A DNA stretch of 52,374 nucleotides from an uncultured Porphyromonadaceae bacterium (GCA_947175645.1 CAMWNP010000019.1:1-52374); one strand, 5' to 3'; counted from the first letter of the stretch, positions 35,931 to 47,173 are shown. Numbers and translations: made by a program. The notes: generated by a model from the sequence alone, not told the origin.

Positions 35931-36248
35931 ATGAGCAAGACAAACATAAAAAAAGGGGACACCGTTCAGGTTCTGGCAGGTGACGACCGCGGCAAACAAG
36001 GTCGCGTTGTCAAAGTCGACGCTGAAAAACAGCGCGCTATCGTGGAAGGTGTCAACATGGTGACCAAACACGCCAAACCCAGCGCTAAACATCCCCAGGG
36101 CGGACGCATCCAGATGGAAGCACCCATCCATATTTCTAACCTCAGCCTTCTCGACCCCAAATCAGGAAAACCCACCCGCGTAGGCCACAGCCTCGTTGAT
36201 GGAAAAAAAGTCAGAGTTGCTAAAAAATCAGGAGAGGAAATAAAATAA
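35931..36248 (+). CDS. rplX: 50S ribosomal protein L24
   Basis: Assembly-initiator protein of the large subunit, 105 residues. KOW motif [34 protein letters not shown] near the N-terminus. The stop shares a base with the rplE start. Confidence 0.96.
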   Translation: MSKTNIKKGDTVQVLAGDDRGKQGRVVKVDAEKQRAIVEGVNMVTKHAKPSAKHPQGGRIQMEAPIHISNLSLLDPKSGKPTRVGHSLVDGKKVRVAKKSGEEIK

Positions 36249-36793
36249 TGGCAGCATCTAACATCAAAAAACAATACGAAGAGCAGATTATCCCCGCTCT
36301 GACAAAGGAGTTCAACTACACAACTCCCATGCAGGTTCCCCGCCTTGAGAAGATCGTTATCAACCAGGGTCTCGGTCAGGCCACTCAGGACAAGAAGATC
36401 ATTGAAACCGCTATCAACGAACTCACTGCCATCACCGGTCAGAAAGCCGTTGCCACTCTTTCACGCAAAGACATCGCAGGTTTCAAAGTCCGTAAAAAGA
36501 ACCCCATCGGTGCTCGCGTGACACTCCGTCGCGACCGCATGTACGAATTCCTCGAACGACTCATCCGCGTTGCCCTTCCCCGTATCCGTGACTTCAAAGG
36601 TATCGAAGGCAAACTCGACGGTCGCGGTAACTACACCCTCGGAATCACCGAGCAGATCATCTTCCCTGAAATCAACATCGACAACATCCAGAAACTCCTC
36701 GGAATGAACATCACCTTCGTGACATCAGCAAACACCGACGAAGAAGGATACGCCCTGTTGAAACAATTTGGATTACCCTTTAAAAACAAATAA
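36248..36793 (+). CDS. rplE: 50S ribosomal protein L5
   Basis: 5S rRNA-binding protein of the central protuberance, 181 residues. Blocks: [59 protein letters not shown]. Followed 6 nt later by rpsN. Confidence 0.97.
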   Translation: MAASNIKKQYEEQIIPALTKEFNYTTPMQVPRLEKIVINQGLGQATQDKKIIETAINELTAITGQKAVATLSRKDIAGFKVRKKNPIGARVTLRRDRMYEFLERLIRVALPRIRDFKGIEGKLDGRGNYTLGITEQIIFPEINIDNIQKLLGMNITFVTSANTDEEGYALLKQFGLPFKNK

Positions 36794-36799
36794 TCCCCT

Positions 36800-37069
36800 A
36801 TGGCAAAAGAATCAATGAAAGCGCGCGAAGTAAAACGCGCAAAACTCGTTGCCAAATACGCTGCAAAAAAAGCCGCCCTCAAAGCAGCCGGCGATTACGA
36901 AGCACTCCAGTTGCTCCCCAAAAACGCATCTGCAGTACGCCTCCACAACCGTTGCAGCATCACCGGACGCCCCAAAGGCTACATCCGTCAGTTCGGCATC
37001 TCACGTATCCAGTTCCGTGAAATGGCATCTGCCGGACTCATCCCCGGTGTGAAAAAAGCCAGCTGGTAA
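36800..37069 (+). CDS. rpsN: 30S ribosomal protein S14 (zinc-free form)
   Basis: Head protein, 89 residues. The long form without the CxxC zinc ribbon (only one Cys, in [27 protein letters not shown]). After it, 126 nt without a gene contain a GC hairpin before rpsH. Confidence 0.97.
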   Translation: MAKESMKAREVKRAKLVAKYAAKKAALKAAGDYEALQLLPKNASAVRLHNRCSITGRPKGYIRQFGISRIQFREMASAGLIPGVKKASW

Positions 37070-37073
37070 ATTA

Positions 37074-37099
37074 CCGGTGGGCTTTTTTCAAGCCCCCGG
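37074..37099 (+). other. Hairpin between rpsN and rpsH
   Basis: CCGGtGGGCTT pairs with AAGCCCcCGG (one mismatch). No T run follows, so it is more likely an RNA processing or protein-binding site than a terminator. In E. coli S8 regulates the spc operon near rplE, so a site close to rpsH is of interest. Confidence 0.4.
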
Positions 37100-37195
37100 C
37101 AAATTAACCCGCCCGCAGCAACCAAAAACAACACTGACCACAGAGTTTATTAAATATTGTTGGGATCAACCCAATCAATTTAAACAAACAACAAA

Positions 37196-37594
37196 ATGAC
37201 AGATCCAATAGCAGACTATCTGACAAGATTGAGGAACGCCATCAAGGCCAACCACAGAGTAGTGGAAGTTCCCGCCTCAAACTTGAAAAAAGAAATCACA
37301 AAGATTCTCTTTGAACAGGGCTACATCCTGAATTACAAATTCATGGAATCAGAAAACCCCGCCGGAACAATCAAGATCGCCCTCAAGTACGATCCAATCG
37401 ACAAAGTTAACGCAATCAAAGACCTCAAACGAGTATCACGTCCCGGTCTCCGCCAGTACACCGGCTACAAAGACATGCCACGCGTACTAAACGGCCTCGG
37501 TATTGCAATTCTCTCAACCTCAAAAGGAGTCATGACCAACAAACAGGCCGCAGACCTCAAGATTGGTGGTGAAGTTCTTTGCTACATTTACTAA
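37196..37594 (+). CDS. rpsH: 30S ribosomal protein S8
   Basis: Central-domain 16S-binding protein, 132 residues. MTDPIADYLTRLRNAIKANHRVVEVPASNLKKEI start and the C-terminal ILSTSKGVMTNKQAADLKIGGEVLCYIY are canonical. In E. coli S8 is the translational repressor of the spc operon. Confidence 0.97.
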   Translation: MTDPIADYLTRLRNAIKANHRVVEVPASNLKKEITKILFEQGYILNYKFMESENPAGTIKIALKYDPIDKVNAIKDLKRVSRPGLRQYTGYKDMPRVLNGLGIAILSTSKGVMTNKQAADLKIGGEVLCYIY

Positions 37595-37612
37595 TGAAAG
37601 GAGAAACCAACT

Positions 37613-38167
37613 ATGTCAAGAATAGGTAAAGCACCCATTGAAATACCCGCCGGCGTAACCGTGAAAATTGACGGCAACAAAGTAACCGTCAAAGGTCCCA
37701 AAGGAGAACTCTCTCAGGAAATCCACTCTGACATCGAAGTCAAAGTAGAAGACAACCACATCATCGTAACCCGTCCCACAGACGACCGCGAGCACCGCGC
37801 ACAGCACGGACTCTACCGCGCGCTCATCCACAACATGGTCGTAGGCGTCAGCACCGGTTACCGCAAAGAAATGGAACTCGTCGGTGTCGGTTACCGCGCA
37901 ACATCACAGGGTCAGGTTCTCGAACTCGCCCTCGGATTCTCCCACGCAATCTTTATTAAGTTGCCCCCCGAAGTTAAGGTGGAAGCAAAAACCGAACGTA
38001 ACAAAAACCCCCTTATCATCCTCGAATCAGACGATAAACAACTCCTCGGACAAGTTTGCGCAAAAATACGTTCACTCCGCAAACCTGAACCATACAAAGG
38101 AAAAGGTATCAAATTCGTTGGCGAAATCATTCGCCGCAAATCAGGCAAATCGGCTGGCGCTAAATAA
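37613..38167 (+). CDS. rplF: 50S ribosomal protein L6
   Basis: Large-subunit protein near the factor-binding site, 184 residues, two related domains. SRIGKAPIEIPAGVTVKIDGNKVTVKGPKGEL at the start and EPYKGKGIKFVGEIIRRKSGKSAGAK at the end. An AAAGGAGA site at about 37597 serves as a Shine-Dalgarno-like sequence, unusual in this window. Confidence 0.97.
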   Translation: MSRIGKAPIEIPAGVTVKIDGNKVTVKGPKGELSQEIHSDIEVKVEDNHIIVTRPTDDREHRAQHGLYRALIHNMVVGVSTGYRKEMELVGVGYRATSQGQVLELALGFSHAIFIKLPPEVKVEAKTERNKNPLIILESDDKQLLGQVCAKIRSLRKPEPYKGKGIKFVGEIIRRKSGKSAGAK

Positions 38168-38183
38168 TTAAACTGACACCATC

Positions 38184-38525
38184 ATGATCTCAAAGATACA
38201 AAGAAGAAACAAAATCAAGACACGCATCCGCGGCAAAGTCTCTGGAACACCCCAGCGCCCCCGCATGACTGTCTTCCGCAGCAACAAACAGATTTATGTC
38301 CAGGTAATCGATGACCTCGCAGGCAAAACTCTCGTTAGCGCCTCCTCAAAAGGAATCGAACAAGGCACAAAAACCGAAATAGCCGCTCAAGTGGGCAAAG
38401 CAATCGCAGCAGCAGCACTCGCAGCAGGCATAACCGAAGTAGTCTTTGACCGTAACGGATACCTCTTCCACGGTCGTGTAAAATCACTGGCTGACGCAGC
38501 ACGCGAAGGCGGACTTAAATTCTAA
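38184..38525 (+). CDS. rplR: 50S ribosomal protein L18
   Basis: 5S rRNA-binding protein, 113 residues. [38 protein letters not shown] and [28 protein letters not shown]. Confidence 0.97.
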   Translation: MISKIQRRNKIKTRIRGKVSGTPQRPRMTVFRSNKQIYVQVIDDLAGKTLVSASSKGIEQGTKTEIAAQVGKAIAAAALAAGITEVVFDRNGYLFHGRVKSLADAAREGGLKF

Positions 38526-38530
38526 CAGCA

Positions 38531-39049
38531 ATGGCAAAAAGAAACAACAGAGTAAAATCTACAAACGATATCGAACTCAAAGACCGCCTCGTTGCCATCA
38601 ACCGCGTTACTAAAGTAACCAAAGGTGGACGCACATTCACCTTCGCCGCAATCGTAGTTGTCGGCAACGAAAACGGAATCGTAGGCTGGGGACTCGGAAA
38701 AGCAAACGAAGTCACCGCCGCAATCCAAAAAGGCGTCGAAGCAGCAAAAAAGAACCTCATTCAGGTGCCCGTTCACAAAGGAACAATCCCCCACGAACAA
38801 ATCGCCAAATTCGGTGGCTCACGCGTACTCCTCCGTCCCGCCTCACACGGTACAGGTGTTAAAGCCGGTGGTGCGATGCGTGCCGTACTCGAAAGCGTGG
38901 GAGTAACAGACGTCCTCGCAAAATCAAAAGGATCATCAAACCCCCACAACCTCGTCAAAGCAACAATCGCTGCACTTGATGAAATGAGAAGCCCCGCAAC
39001 AGTCGCTCAGAACCGCGGAATCTCAGTAGAAAAAGTATTCAAAGGTTAA
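38531..39049 (+). CDS. rpsE: 30S ribosomal protein S5
   Basis: mRNA-entry and decoding-fidelity protein, 172 residues. N-terminal double-stranded-RNA-like domain with [19 protein letters not shown] and [20 protein letters not shown]-terminal [27 protein letters not shown]. Confidence 0.97.
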   Translation: MAKRNNRVKSTNDIELKDRLVAINRVTKVTKGGRTFTFAAIVVVGNENGIVGWGLGKANEVTAAIQKGVEAAKKNLIQVPVHKGTIPHEQIAKFGGSRVLLRPASHGTGVKAGGAMRAVLESVGVTDVLAKSKGSSNPHNLVKATIAALDEMRSPATVAQNRGISVEKVFKG

Positions 39050-39062
39050 TCATTTTCACATC

Positions 39063-39242
39063 ATGGCACAGATTAAAATCAAACAAACAAAAAGTCGCAT
39101 CAACTGTCCCGCCGTTCAAAAGCGCACACTTGACGCACTCGGACTTAGAAAAATGAACCACGTCGTAGTCAAAGAAGACACCCCCGACGTGATGGGTATG
39201 GTTAACAAAGTACGTCACCTCGTTGAAGTGACCAAAGCCTAA
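39063..39242 (+). CDS. rpmD: 50S ribosomal protein L30
   Basis: Small large-subunit protein, 59 residues: MAQIKIKQTKSRINCP at the start, then QKRTLDALGLRKMNHVV and a VRHLVEVTKA end. It lies between rpsE (13 nt) and rplO (14 nt), the standard spc position. L30 is missing in some bacteria, so its presence here is worth recording. Confidence 0.95.
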   Translation: MAQIKIKQTKSRINCPAVQKRTLDALGLRKMNHVVVKEDTPDVMGMVNKVRHLVEVTKA

Positions 39243-39256
39243 AAACAAACAGAACT

Positions 39257-39703
39257 ATGGATTTAAGCAATATCAAACCCGCCGTAGGCGCAACCTCCAA
39301 CTCCAAACGTGTGGGCCGTGGCGCCGGATCAGGCAAAGGCGGCACATCAACCCGCGGTCACAAAGGTGCGAAATCTCGCTCCGGCTACAGCCGCAAAATC
39401 GGTTTCGAAGGCGGTCAGATGCCCCTTCAGCGCCGTCTCCCCAAATTCGGCTTCAAAAACATCAACCGTGTTGAATACAAACCCGTCAACCTCCGCGACA
39501 TCGTCGCCCTGGCTGAAGCCAAAAACCTCGCAAAAGTCGGCATCGAAGAACTTCGCGCCGCTGGCTTCGTAGGGAAAAAACAACTCGTGAAAATCCTCGC
39601 AGTAGGCGAAATCAACCGCCCCCTCGAAATAGAAGCCAACGCATTTTCAGCAACCGCACAGCAAGCAATAGAAGCAGCAGGCGGTAAAACAAACAAAGTA
39701 TAA
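39257..39703 (+). CDS. rplO: 50S ribosomal protein L15
   Basis: Late-assembly large-subunit protein, 148 residues. The N-terminal extended arm is KRVGRGAGSGKGGTSTRGHKGAKSRSG, followed by GFEGGQMPLQRRLPKFGFKN. It is 5 nt before secY. Confidence 0.97.
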   Translation: MDLSNIKPAVGATSNSKRVGRGAGSGKGGTSTRGHKGAKSRSGYSRKIGFEGGQMPLQRRLPKFGFKNINRVEYKPVNLRDIVALAEAKNLAKVGIEELRAAGFVGKKQLVKILAVGEINRPLEIEANAFSATAQQAIEAAGGKTNKV

Positions 39704-39708
39704 GACCA

Positions 39709-41058
39709 ATGAGATTTTTCGAAACCATTAAGAACATCTGGACAATCAAAGAGCTTCGTGAACGTATCGCAATAACCCTTATGCTGGTTCTTGTATACCG
39801 CCTTGGCTGCTACATCGTCCTCCCCGGCATTTCACCTGCCGACCTCGATGCACTGTCAAACTTCACAAACAAAAGCGGGCTCATGCAATTGCTCGACATG
39901 TTCTCAGGTGGTGCATTCTCACAAGCCTCTGTATTCGCCCTCGGAATCATGCCCTACATCACAGCCTCAATCGTGATACAACTCCTCGGCATGGTTTGGC
40001 CCTACTTCCAGAAACTTCAGCGCGACGGAGAAAGCGGACGACAGAAAATCAACCAGTACACCCGCTACCTCACCGTCCTGATCCTTCTGCTCCAGGGACC
40101 CGCATACCTCGTTAACCTCCAGGTACAGGTAAGCGCCGCCGGCGGACACGCAACAATGGGCGTATGGACCGTGATATACCTCACAATCATCCTCGCCGCA
40201 GGCTCCATGTTCATCATGTGGCTCGGTGAAAGGATCACAGACCGAGGCATCGGAAACGGTATCTCCTTCATCATCCTCGTAGGTATCATCGCACGCCTCC
40301 CGAATGCACTCAAATTCGAATTTGTCAGCCGCCTTCCCGGATCAACCGGTTCAGAAGGAGGTCTGATAATGTTCATTGTTGAAATCGTCCTCCTCTTCGC
40401 TGTGACAGTAGGAGCAGTGCTCCTGGTGCAGGGCGTACGCAAAATTCCCGTACAATACGCAAAACGTATAGTAGGAAACAAGCAGTACGGCGGTGCACGT
40501 CAGTACATCCCCCTGAAAGTCAATGCAGCAGGTGTAATGCCAATCATCTTCGCGCAGGCAATCATGTTCATCCCCATCACACTCGCAGGATTCGGGGCAA
40601 ACGAAAAAACATCAGGATTCTTCGCAGCATTCTCTGACGTAAACGGATTCTGGTACAACTTCGTCTACTTCATCATGATCGTAGCCTTCACCTACTTCTA
40701 CACAGCAATCACCGTACGTCCCACCCAGATGGCCGACGAAATGAAGCGCAACAACGGCTTCATCCCCGGCGTAAAACCCGGCAAGAAAACCGCAGAATAC
40801 ATCGACACCATCATGTCACGCATAACCCTGCCCGGTTCAATCTTCCTCGGAATCGTAGCCATCCTCCCCGCATTCGCCAGAATGCTCGGAATCAGCCAGA
40901 ACTTCGCACAGTTCTTCGGTGGAACATCACTCCTCATTCTCGTAGGCGTTGTCCTTGACACCCTCCAGCAGATAGAGACACACCTGATGATGCACCACTA
41001 CGACGGACTCATGAAAGACGGCCGAATCAAAGGACGCACAACCGGAAGCATGTACTAA
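39709..41058 (+). CDS. secY: Protein translocase subunit SecY
   Basis: Channel-forming subunit of the SecYEG translocon, 449 residues with 10 membrane segments. MRFFETIKNIWTIKELRERI start; plug-region and second helix near LLDMFSGGAFSQASVFALGIMPYITASIVIQLL; cytoplasmic loop VQYAKRIVGNKQYGGARQYIPLKVNAAGVMPIIFA; C-terminal loop NNGFIPGVKPGKKTAEY. Standard position between rplO and map. Confidence 0.97.
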   Translation: MRFFETIKNIWTIKELRERIAITLMLVLVYRLGCYIVLPGISPADLDALSNFTNKSGLMQLLDMFSGGAFSQASVFALGIMPYITASIVIQLLGMVWPYFQKLQRDGESGRQKINQYTRYLTVLILLLQGPAYLVNLQVQVSAAGGHATMGVWTVIYLTIILAAGSMFIMWLGERITDRGIGNGISFIILVGIIARLPNALKFEFVSRLPGSTGSEGGLIMFIVEIVLLFAVTVGAVLLVQGVRKIPVQYAKRIVGNKQYGGARQYIPLKVNAAGVMPIIFAQAIMFIPITLAGFGANEKTSGFFAAFSDVNGFWYNFVYFIMIVAFTYFYTAITVRPTQMADEMKRNNGFIPGVKPGKKTAEYIDTIMSRITLPGSIFLGIVAILPAFARMLGISQNFAQFFGGTSLLILVGVVLDTLQQIETHLMMHHYDGLMKDGRIKGRTTGSMY

Positions 41059-41075
41059 AATTCGCTGACATCCGA

Positions 41076-41858
41076 ATGATCTATCTCAAGACACCACACG
41101 AAATCGATCAGATCAGAGCAGCCTGCACACTGGTCAGCCGCACTCTTGGCGAAATAGCCAAGAGCGTGGTTCCCGGTGTCACTACACAACACCTCGACAA
41201 CATAGCGCGCCAGTTCATCCTCGACAACGGCGGAAAACCCGCCTGCCTCGGCTACGGAGGATTCCCCGCAACACTATGCATCGAAGTCAACGAAACAGTA
41301 GTACACGGATTCCCATCAAACTACGCCCTCCGCGAAGGAGACATCATTGGCATCGACACCGTAGTAGAACTGAACGGATACAACGGCGACATGTGCTACA
41401 CCTTCCCAGTCGGAGAAATCGACCCACAAGTCCGCAGACTCCTTGAAACAACAAAACAAAGCCTCTACAAAGGAATCCAGGCCTGCAAACCCGGAAACCG
41501 CATAGGCGACATCTCCAACGCCGTACAAACCTACTGCGAACAACACGGTTACACCGTAGTACGCGAAATGTGCGGCCACGGAATAGGGAAAAAAATGCAC
41601 GAAGACCCGAACATCCCCAACTACGGACGCCGAGGCATAGGACCCGTGATCAAAAACGGAATGTGCCTCTGCATAGAACCAATGATAAACCTCGGAAGCA
41701 AAAACATAGTCATCGAATCCGACGGCTGGACCTGCCGGACCAAGGACCGCAAACCATCAGCCCACTACGAGCACACAGTAGCAGTCCTTGACGACCAGAC
41801 CCACATACTGACAACATTCGAACCAATCCGCGAGGCACTCGGAGATAGATTCATCTAA
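41076..41858 (+). CDS. map: Type I methionine aminopeptidase
   Basis: Removes the N-terminal Met from new proteins, 260 residues. Metal ligands visible: the two Asp in [14 protein letters not shown], the His in [13 protein letters not shown], the Glu in CIEPMINLG and the Glu in HYEHTVAVL. It starts 17 nt after secY and ends 10 nt before infA, the classic secY-map-infA order. Confidence 0.96.
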   Translation: MIYLKTPHEIDQIRAACTLVSRTLGEIAKSVVPGVTTQHLDNIARQFILDNGGKPACLGYGGFPATLCIEVNETVVHGFPSNYALREGDIIGIDTVVELNGYNGDMCYTFPVGEIDPQVRRLLETTKQSLYKGIQACKPGNRIGDISNAVQTYCEQHGYTVVREMCGHGIGKKMHEDPNIPNYGRRGIGPVIKNGMCLCIEPMINLGSKNIVIESDGWTCRTKDRKPSAHYEHTVAVLDDQTHILTTFEPIREALGDRFI

Positions 41859-41868
41859 AAAGCAATAC

Positions 41869-42087
41869 ATGGCAAAACAAGCAGCAATAGAACAAGACGG
41901 CACAATCGTAGAAGCCCTCTCAAACGCAATGTTCCGCGTAGAACTTGAAAACGGTCATGAAATCACAGCCCACATCTCAGGCAAGATGCGCATGCACTAC
42001 ATCAAAATACTGCCCGGCGACAAAGTCAGAGTAGAAATGTCACCCTACGACCTCTCCAAAGGTCGGATTGCATTCCGTTACAAATAA
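41869..42087 (+). CDS. infA: Translation initiation factor IF-1
   Basis: 72-residue S1-like OB protein that occupies the 30S A site. [41 protein letters not shown] and the C-terminal [19 protein letters not shown] are canonical. Confidence 0.97.
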   Translation: MAKQAAIEQDGTIVEALSNAMFRVELENGHEITAHISGKMRMHYIKILPGDKVRVEMSPYDLSKGRIAFRYK

Positions 42088-42109
42088 CAACACAAAAAAC
42101 AACAACAAT

Positions 42110-42226
42110 ATGAAAGTTAGAGCGTCAATCAAAAAACGCACCCCCGACAGCAAAATCGTACGTCGCAAAGGACGTCTGTACGTTATCAACAAAAAAAATC
42201 CAAAATACAAACAACGTCAAGGATAA
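42110..42226 (+). CDS. rpmJ: 50S ribosomal protein L36, cysteine-free
   Basis: 38 residues: [15 protein letters not shown] at the start, then a [15 protein letters not shown] block and KYKQRQG at the end. Standard position after infA. None of the Cys/His zinc ligands of the zinc form remain, so it is the zinc-independent (C-minus) type. Related Bacteroides proteins, as I recall, keep one Cys where this has Ser. Confidence 0.95.
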   Translation: MKVRASIKKRTPDSKIVRRKGRLYVINKKNPKYKQRQG

Positions 42227-42234
42227 CATTTTAT

Positions 42235-42242
42235 TAACTTTG
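42235..42242 (+). promoter_or_regulatory. Internal -7 box before rpsM
   Basis: TAACTTTG 21 nt before rpsM; the -33 part is weak. It suggests that rpsM-rpsK-rpsD-rpoA-rplQ can be transcribed separately, as in the E. coli alpha operon. Confidence 0.45.
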
Positions 42243-42263
42243 CAAAAAAAAGATCAATAAAAT

Positions 42264-42644
42264 ATGGCAGTAAGAATCGTGGGAGTTGACCTCCCCCAAA
42301 ACAAAAGAGGTGAAATCGCCTTGACTTACATCTTCGGTATCGGACGCAGCGCAGCCAATAGCATCCTCGAAAAAGCCGGAGTTGACAAAGACATCAAAGT
42401 AAAAGACTGGACTGACGACCAGGCAGCAAAAGTCCGTGAAGTAATCGGCGCAGACTACAAAGTAGAAGGTGACCTCCGCAGCGAAATCCAACTCAACATC
42501 AAACGTCTCATGGACATCGGATGCTACAGAGGAATCCGCCACCGCATCGGTCTTCCCGTTCGCGGTCAATCAACAAAAAACAACGCCCGCACACGCAAAG
42601 GACGCAAAAAAACAGTCGCTAACAAAAAGAAAGCAACTAAATAA
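42264..42644 (+). CDS. rpsM: 30S ribosomal protein S13
   Basis: Head protein that contacts P-site tRNA and L5, 126 residues. [35 protein letters not shown] start, [26 protein letters not shown] near the end and a Lys-rich tail. Confidence 0.97.
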   Translation: MAVRIVGVDLPQNKRGEIALTYIFGIGRSAANSILEKAGVDKDIKVKDWTDDQAAKVREVIGADYKVEGDLRSEIQLNIKRLMDIGCYRGIRHRIGLPVRGQSTKNNARTRKGRKKTVANKKKATK

Positions 42645-42653
42645 AATTAAGAT

Positions 42654-43043
42654 ATGGCAAAAAAAACAGTCGCAGCAAAGAAAAGAAACGTCAAAGTTGA
42701 CGCTGCCGGACAACTTCACGTACACTCATCATTCAACAACATCATTGTCTGCTTAGCAAACAGCGAAGGACAGGTGATCTCCTGGTCATCAGCAGGCAAA
42801 ATGGGTTTCCGCGGTTCAAAAAAGAACACCCCCTATGCAGCACAGATGGCCGCACAGGACTGCGCGAAAATAGCATATGACCTCGGACTCCGCAAAGTAA
42901 AAGCATACGTAAAAGGTCCCGGTAACGGACGCGAATCAGCCATCCGAACCATCCACGGAGCAGGAATAGAAGTAACCGAAATCATCGACGTTACTCCACT
43001 TCCCCACAACGGATGCCGCCCCCCCAAGAGAAGAAGAGTATAA
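42654..43043 (+). CDS. rpsK: 30S ribosomal protein S11
   Basis: Platform protein that contacts the Shine-Dalgarno helix, 129 residues. [46 protein letters not shown] and the C-terminal [17 protein letters not shown]. 9 nt after rpsM. Confidence 0.97.
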   Translation: MAKKTVAAKKRNVKVDAAGQLHVHSSFNNIIVCLANSEGQVISWSSAGKMGFRGSKKNTPYAAQMAAQDCAKIAYDLGLRKVKAYVKGPGNGRESAIRTIHGAGIEVTEIIDVTPLPHNGCRPPKRRRV

Positions 43044-43246
43044 AAAACCTGAATAGGAAAACCAACGCTCATAACTTCATCAAACAACTCAATTCTCTAT
43101 AACAAAACCCGGGAAACAAAGGCAAAAACTGCCGCCACCGGACCCCATCGACATGAAAAGACCATTCAACAAATCACCTCTCAATGGTCGCGGCTGCATG
43201 CAGAGGTCCACACAAAACCCCGGATAAAACAAAAACAGAAACAAAA
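43044..43246 (+). other. Long rpsK-rpsD intercistronic region
   Basis: 203 nt without a gene, the longest gap inside the ribosomal block. It carries CCCGGG (about 43109) and CCCCGG (about 43219) that could close a large stem, and GCTGCATGCAG near 43192. A leader for S4 autoregulation is possible; in E. coli S4 represses the alpha operon. Confidence 0.35.
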
Positions 43247-43852
43247 ATGGCAAGATATACAGGCCCAAAATCAAAAATCGCCCGTAAATTCGGCGAACCC
43301 ATCTTTGGCGAAGACAAAGTACTGGCCCGCAGAAACTTCCCTCCCGGCCAGCACGGTGCAAACAAACGTCGCAAAACCTCTGAGTACGGCGTCCAGTTGC
43401 GCGAAAAACAAAAAGCCAAATACACCTACGGAGTACTGGAAAAACAATTCCGCAACCTCTTTGAAAAAGCATCAAGCCTCAAAGGTATCACCGGTGAAAT
43501 CCTCCTCCAACTCCTCGAATCACGTCTCGACAACGTTGTTTACCGTCTCGGCATCGCCCCCACACGCCCCGCAGCACGCCAGATCGTGCTCCACAAACAC
43601 ATCACCGTCAACGGACAGGTAGTGAACATCCCCTCCTACGCCGTAAAACCCGGTGACGTGATCGGCGTACGCGAAAAATCAAAATCACTCGAAGTAATCG
43701 CAGACGCACTCAGCGGATTCAACCACTCAAAATATCCCTGGATCGAATGGGACGAAGCAACCAAACTCGGTAAATTCCTCCACGTTCCCGCTCGCGAAGA
43801 CATCCCCGAAAACATCAAAGAACAACTCATCGTCGAGTTGTATTCAAAATAA
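43247..43852 (+). CDS. rpsD: 30S ribosomal protein S4
   Basis: 16S-binding assembly initiator, 201 residues from the ATG at 43247 ([18 protein letters not shown]). An in-frame ATG at 43184 would add 21 unrelated residues. S4 RNA-binding domain at about 93-155 ([35 protein letters not shown]). No N-terminal zinc cluster. Confidence 0.96.
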   Translation: MARYTGPKSKIARKFGEPIFGEDKVLARRNFPPGQHGANKRRKTSEYGVQLREKQKAKYTYGVLEKQFRNLFEKASSLKGITGEILLQLLESRLDNVVYRLGIAPTRPAARQIVLHKHITVNGQVVNIPSYAVKPGDVIGVREKSKSLEVIADALSGFNHSKYPWIEWDEATKLGKFLHVPAREDIPENIKEQLIVELYSK

Positions 43853-43876
43853 TAAACCACAATAAACTCCAGATCC

Positions 43877-44872
43877 ATGGCTATATTAGCATTCCAGAAA
43901 CCCGACAAGGTGCTCATGTTGGAATCGAACGACTTCTTCGGAAAATTCGAGTTCAAACCCTTGGAACCCGGCTATGGTATCACCGTAGGAAACGCCCTGC
44001 GTCGCGTACTGCTCTCATCGCTTGAAGGCTACGCGATCTCATCAATCAAAATCAACGGCGTCAAACACGAATTCGATACCGTCCCCGGCGTTAAGGAAGA
44101 TGTAACAAACATCATCCTTAACCTCAAAAAGGTCGACCTCAAACAAACCGTAGAAGACACAGACTTCGAAAAAGCCACCATCGAGATACCCGCGGGCCAG
44201 GAAACCTTCAAAGCCGGAGACCTCAACAAAGTCCTCACCGGTTTCGAAGTACTAAACCCCGAACTCGAAATCTGCCACCTGGATCCCTCAGCGAACTTCT
44301 CCATCGAACTGACCATAAACAAAGGACGCGGATGGGTTCCCGCCGATGAAAACCCCGTACCCACTGACGACGTCAACGTACTCGCCATCGACTCCATCTA
44401 CACCCCTATCAAAAACGTCAAATACACAATTGAGAACTTCCGTGTCGACCAGAAAACCGACTACGAGAAACTCATTCTCGAAATCTCGACCAACGGCTCG
44501 ATTCACCCCAAAGAAGCACTCAAAGAAGCAGCAAAGATCCTCATCTACCATCTGATGCTCTTCTCCGACGAAAAAATCACGCTCGAAACCACAGAAGACG
44601 AACAAAACGAGGAATTCGACGAAGAAATCCTCCACATGCGACAACTTCTCAAAACCAAACTCGCTGACATGGACCTCTCCGTACGCGCCCTCAACTGCCT
44701 CAAAAGCGCAGAAGTGGAAACCCTCGGAGAACTCGTGGTATTCAACAAAACAGACCTCCTCAAATTCCGAAACTTCGGCAAAAAGTCACTCACAGAACTC
44801 GACGAACTCCTTGCCCACCTAAACCTCTCCTTCGGAATGGACATTTCAAAGTACAAACTTGACAAAGAGTAA
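43877..44872 (+). CDS. rpoA: RNA polymerase subunit alpha
   Basis: 331 residues. N-terminal dimerisation domain with [45 protein letters not shown], acidic linker ([14 protein letters not shown]), C-terminal domain with [41 protein letters not shown], which contacts UP elements and activators. 24 nt after rpsD, 6 nt before rplQ. Confidence 0.97.
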   Translation: MAILAFQKPDKVLMLESNDFFGKFEFKPLEPGYGITVGNALRRVLLSSLEGYAISSIKINGVKHEFDTVPGVKEDVTNIILNLKKVDLKQTVEDTDFEKATIEIPAGQETFKAGDLNKVLTGFEVLNPELEICHLDPSANFSIELTINKGRGWVPADENPVPTDDVNVLAIDSIYTPIKNVKYTIENFRVDQKTDYEKLILEISTNGSIHPKEALKEAAKILIYHLMLFSDEKITLETTEDEQNEEFDEEILHMRQLLKTKLADMDLSVRALNCLKSAEVETLGELVVFNKTDLLKFRNFGKKSLTELDELLAHLNLSFGMDISKYKLDKE

Positions 44873-44878
44873 ACAACG

Positions 44879-45361
44879 ATGAGACACAATAAAAAATTCA
44901 ACCACCTTAGCCGCAAAAAGGCTCATCGCGACGCCCTTCTTGCCAACATGACCATCAGTCTGATAAAATACAAACGTATCTTCACCACTCTGGCCAAAGC
45001 AAAAGCACTCCGCGTATACGCCGAACCACTGATCAACCGCGCTAAAAACGACACAAGCGAAAACCGTCGCCTCGTGTTCAGTTACCTCCAGAACAAAGAA
45101 GCAGTCACCGAACTCTTCCGCGAAATCGCACAGAAAATCGCTGACCGCCCCGGAGGTTACACCCGTATCCTCAAAACCGGTAACCGCCTCGGTGACAACG
45201 CAAAAACCTGCTTCATCGAACTCGTTGACTACAACGAAGCACTCCTGGCAGCAAAAGGCGAAAAGAAAACCCGTCGCACCCGCCGCTCACGCAAATCCGC
45301 TCCAAAAGCAGAAGCAGCACCCGCAGAAACACCCGCTGCTGAAGCACCCGCAGCAGAATAA
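44879..45361 (+). CDS. rplQ: 50S ribosomal protein L17 with Ala-rich tail
   Basis: Tunnel-exit region protein, 160 residues. [45 protein letters not shown] and the [30 protein letters not shown] block. The last 45 residues are a basic then Ala/Pro/Glu-rich extension, which is common in Bacteroidota and absent in E. coli. Last gene of the block. Confidence 0.96.
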   Translation: MRHNKKFNHLSRKKAHRDALLANMTISLIKYKRIFTTLAKAKALRVYAEPLINRAKNDTSENRRLVFSYLQNKEAVTELFREIAQKIADRPGGYTRILKTGNRLGDNAKTCFIELVDYNEALLAAKGEKKTRRTRRSRKSAPKAEAAPAETPAAEAPAAE

Positions 45362-45385
45362 AACAAACACTGCATACACTATCCG

Positions 45386-45420
45386 CACCTCCCGGCAAAC
45401 CACGTCGGGAGGTGTTTTCA
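45386..45420 (+). terminator. Terminator of the ribosomal block
   Basis: 9-bp stem CACCTCCCG/CGGGAGGTG (45386-45394, 45406-45414) followed by TTTTC. Confidence 0.8.
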
Positions 45421-45497
45421 TATCCCCTCAGCCAAAAAAAATCCGAACCCCCTCAAACACACACCAAAAACATACCGCAAAATCCAACAAAAATTAT

Positions 45498-45505
45498 TAA
45501 CTTTG
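45498..45505 (+). promoter_or_regulatory. -7 box of enolase
   Basis: TAACTTTG, 43 nt before the ATG; no clear TTTG at the -33 position. Confidence 0.5.
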
Positions 45506-45536
45506 TAGCACAAAACAACAAAACCAAAACAACTAA

Positions 45537-46853
<1,317 letters not shown>

Positions 46854-46880
46854 TCAGAAATCAATTCCGATTACATAACA

Positions 46881-47044
46881 AGAGGGTGTGTCAAAACAAA
46901 AATTTTGGCACACCCTCTTAAGGTTTGTCAGAATATGCCGGATGCAAGACGCTGAGGATGAGGCTGATGGGAGCATACCTAAGTATGTGACCGAAGCCGC
47001 TTCCGAAAGCAACGACGCAGATGGCTTATTATGACACACCGTCT
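46881..47044. repeat. MITE-like element with hairpin end
   Basis: Ends AGAGGGTGTGTCA (46881-46893) and TGACACACCGTCT (47032-47044) are inverted repeats at 12 of 13 positions. The left end also forms a 16-bp hairpin with 46903-46918 (one G-T), which may terminate eno. The interior has CATAC/GTATG and a GTGACCGAAG segment, which resembles GTGACTGAAG in the element at 52-208 (minus strand). A 20-nt block at 46915-46934 recurs inverted at 50929-50948. No coding capacity. Confidence 0.5.
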
Positions 47045-47100
47045 AACTTTTTCCACCTTTTAAAATCAGTAGAAGAGCAACTTCAGCAAACTTCCTGACA

Positions 47101-47170
47101 CGAAAAAAGGCTGTCATCCCGACAGCCTTAATTTCGTTATAAACCAATCATTATCACATTTCTTGCTATG
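47101..47170 (-). ncRNA. Putative small RNA, repeated family, copy C
   Basis: Minus-strand copy: 35-nt core identical to A and B (complement of 47133-47167), then stem GGCTGTC/GACAGCC with loop GGGAT and six T. The leader is shorter, lacking the first GCAAGAAAC. Its promoter-like block lies at 47174-47208 and diverges from the acidic small-protein gene. Confidence 0.6.
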
Positions 47171-47173
47171 TTC

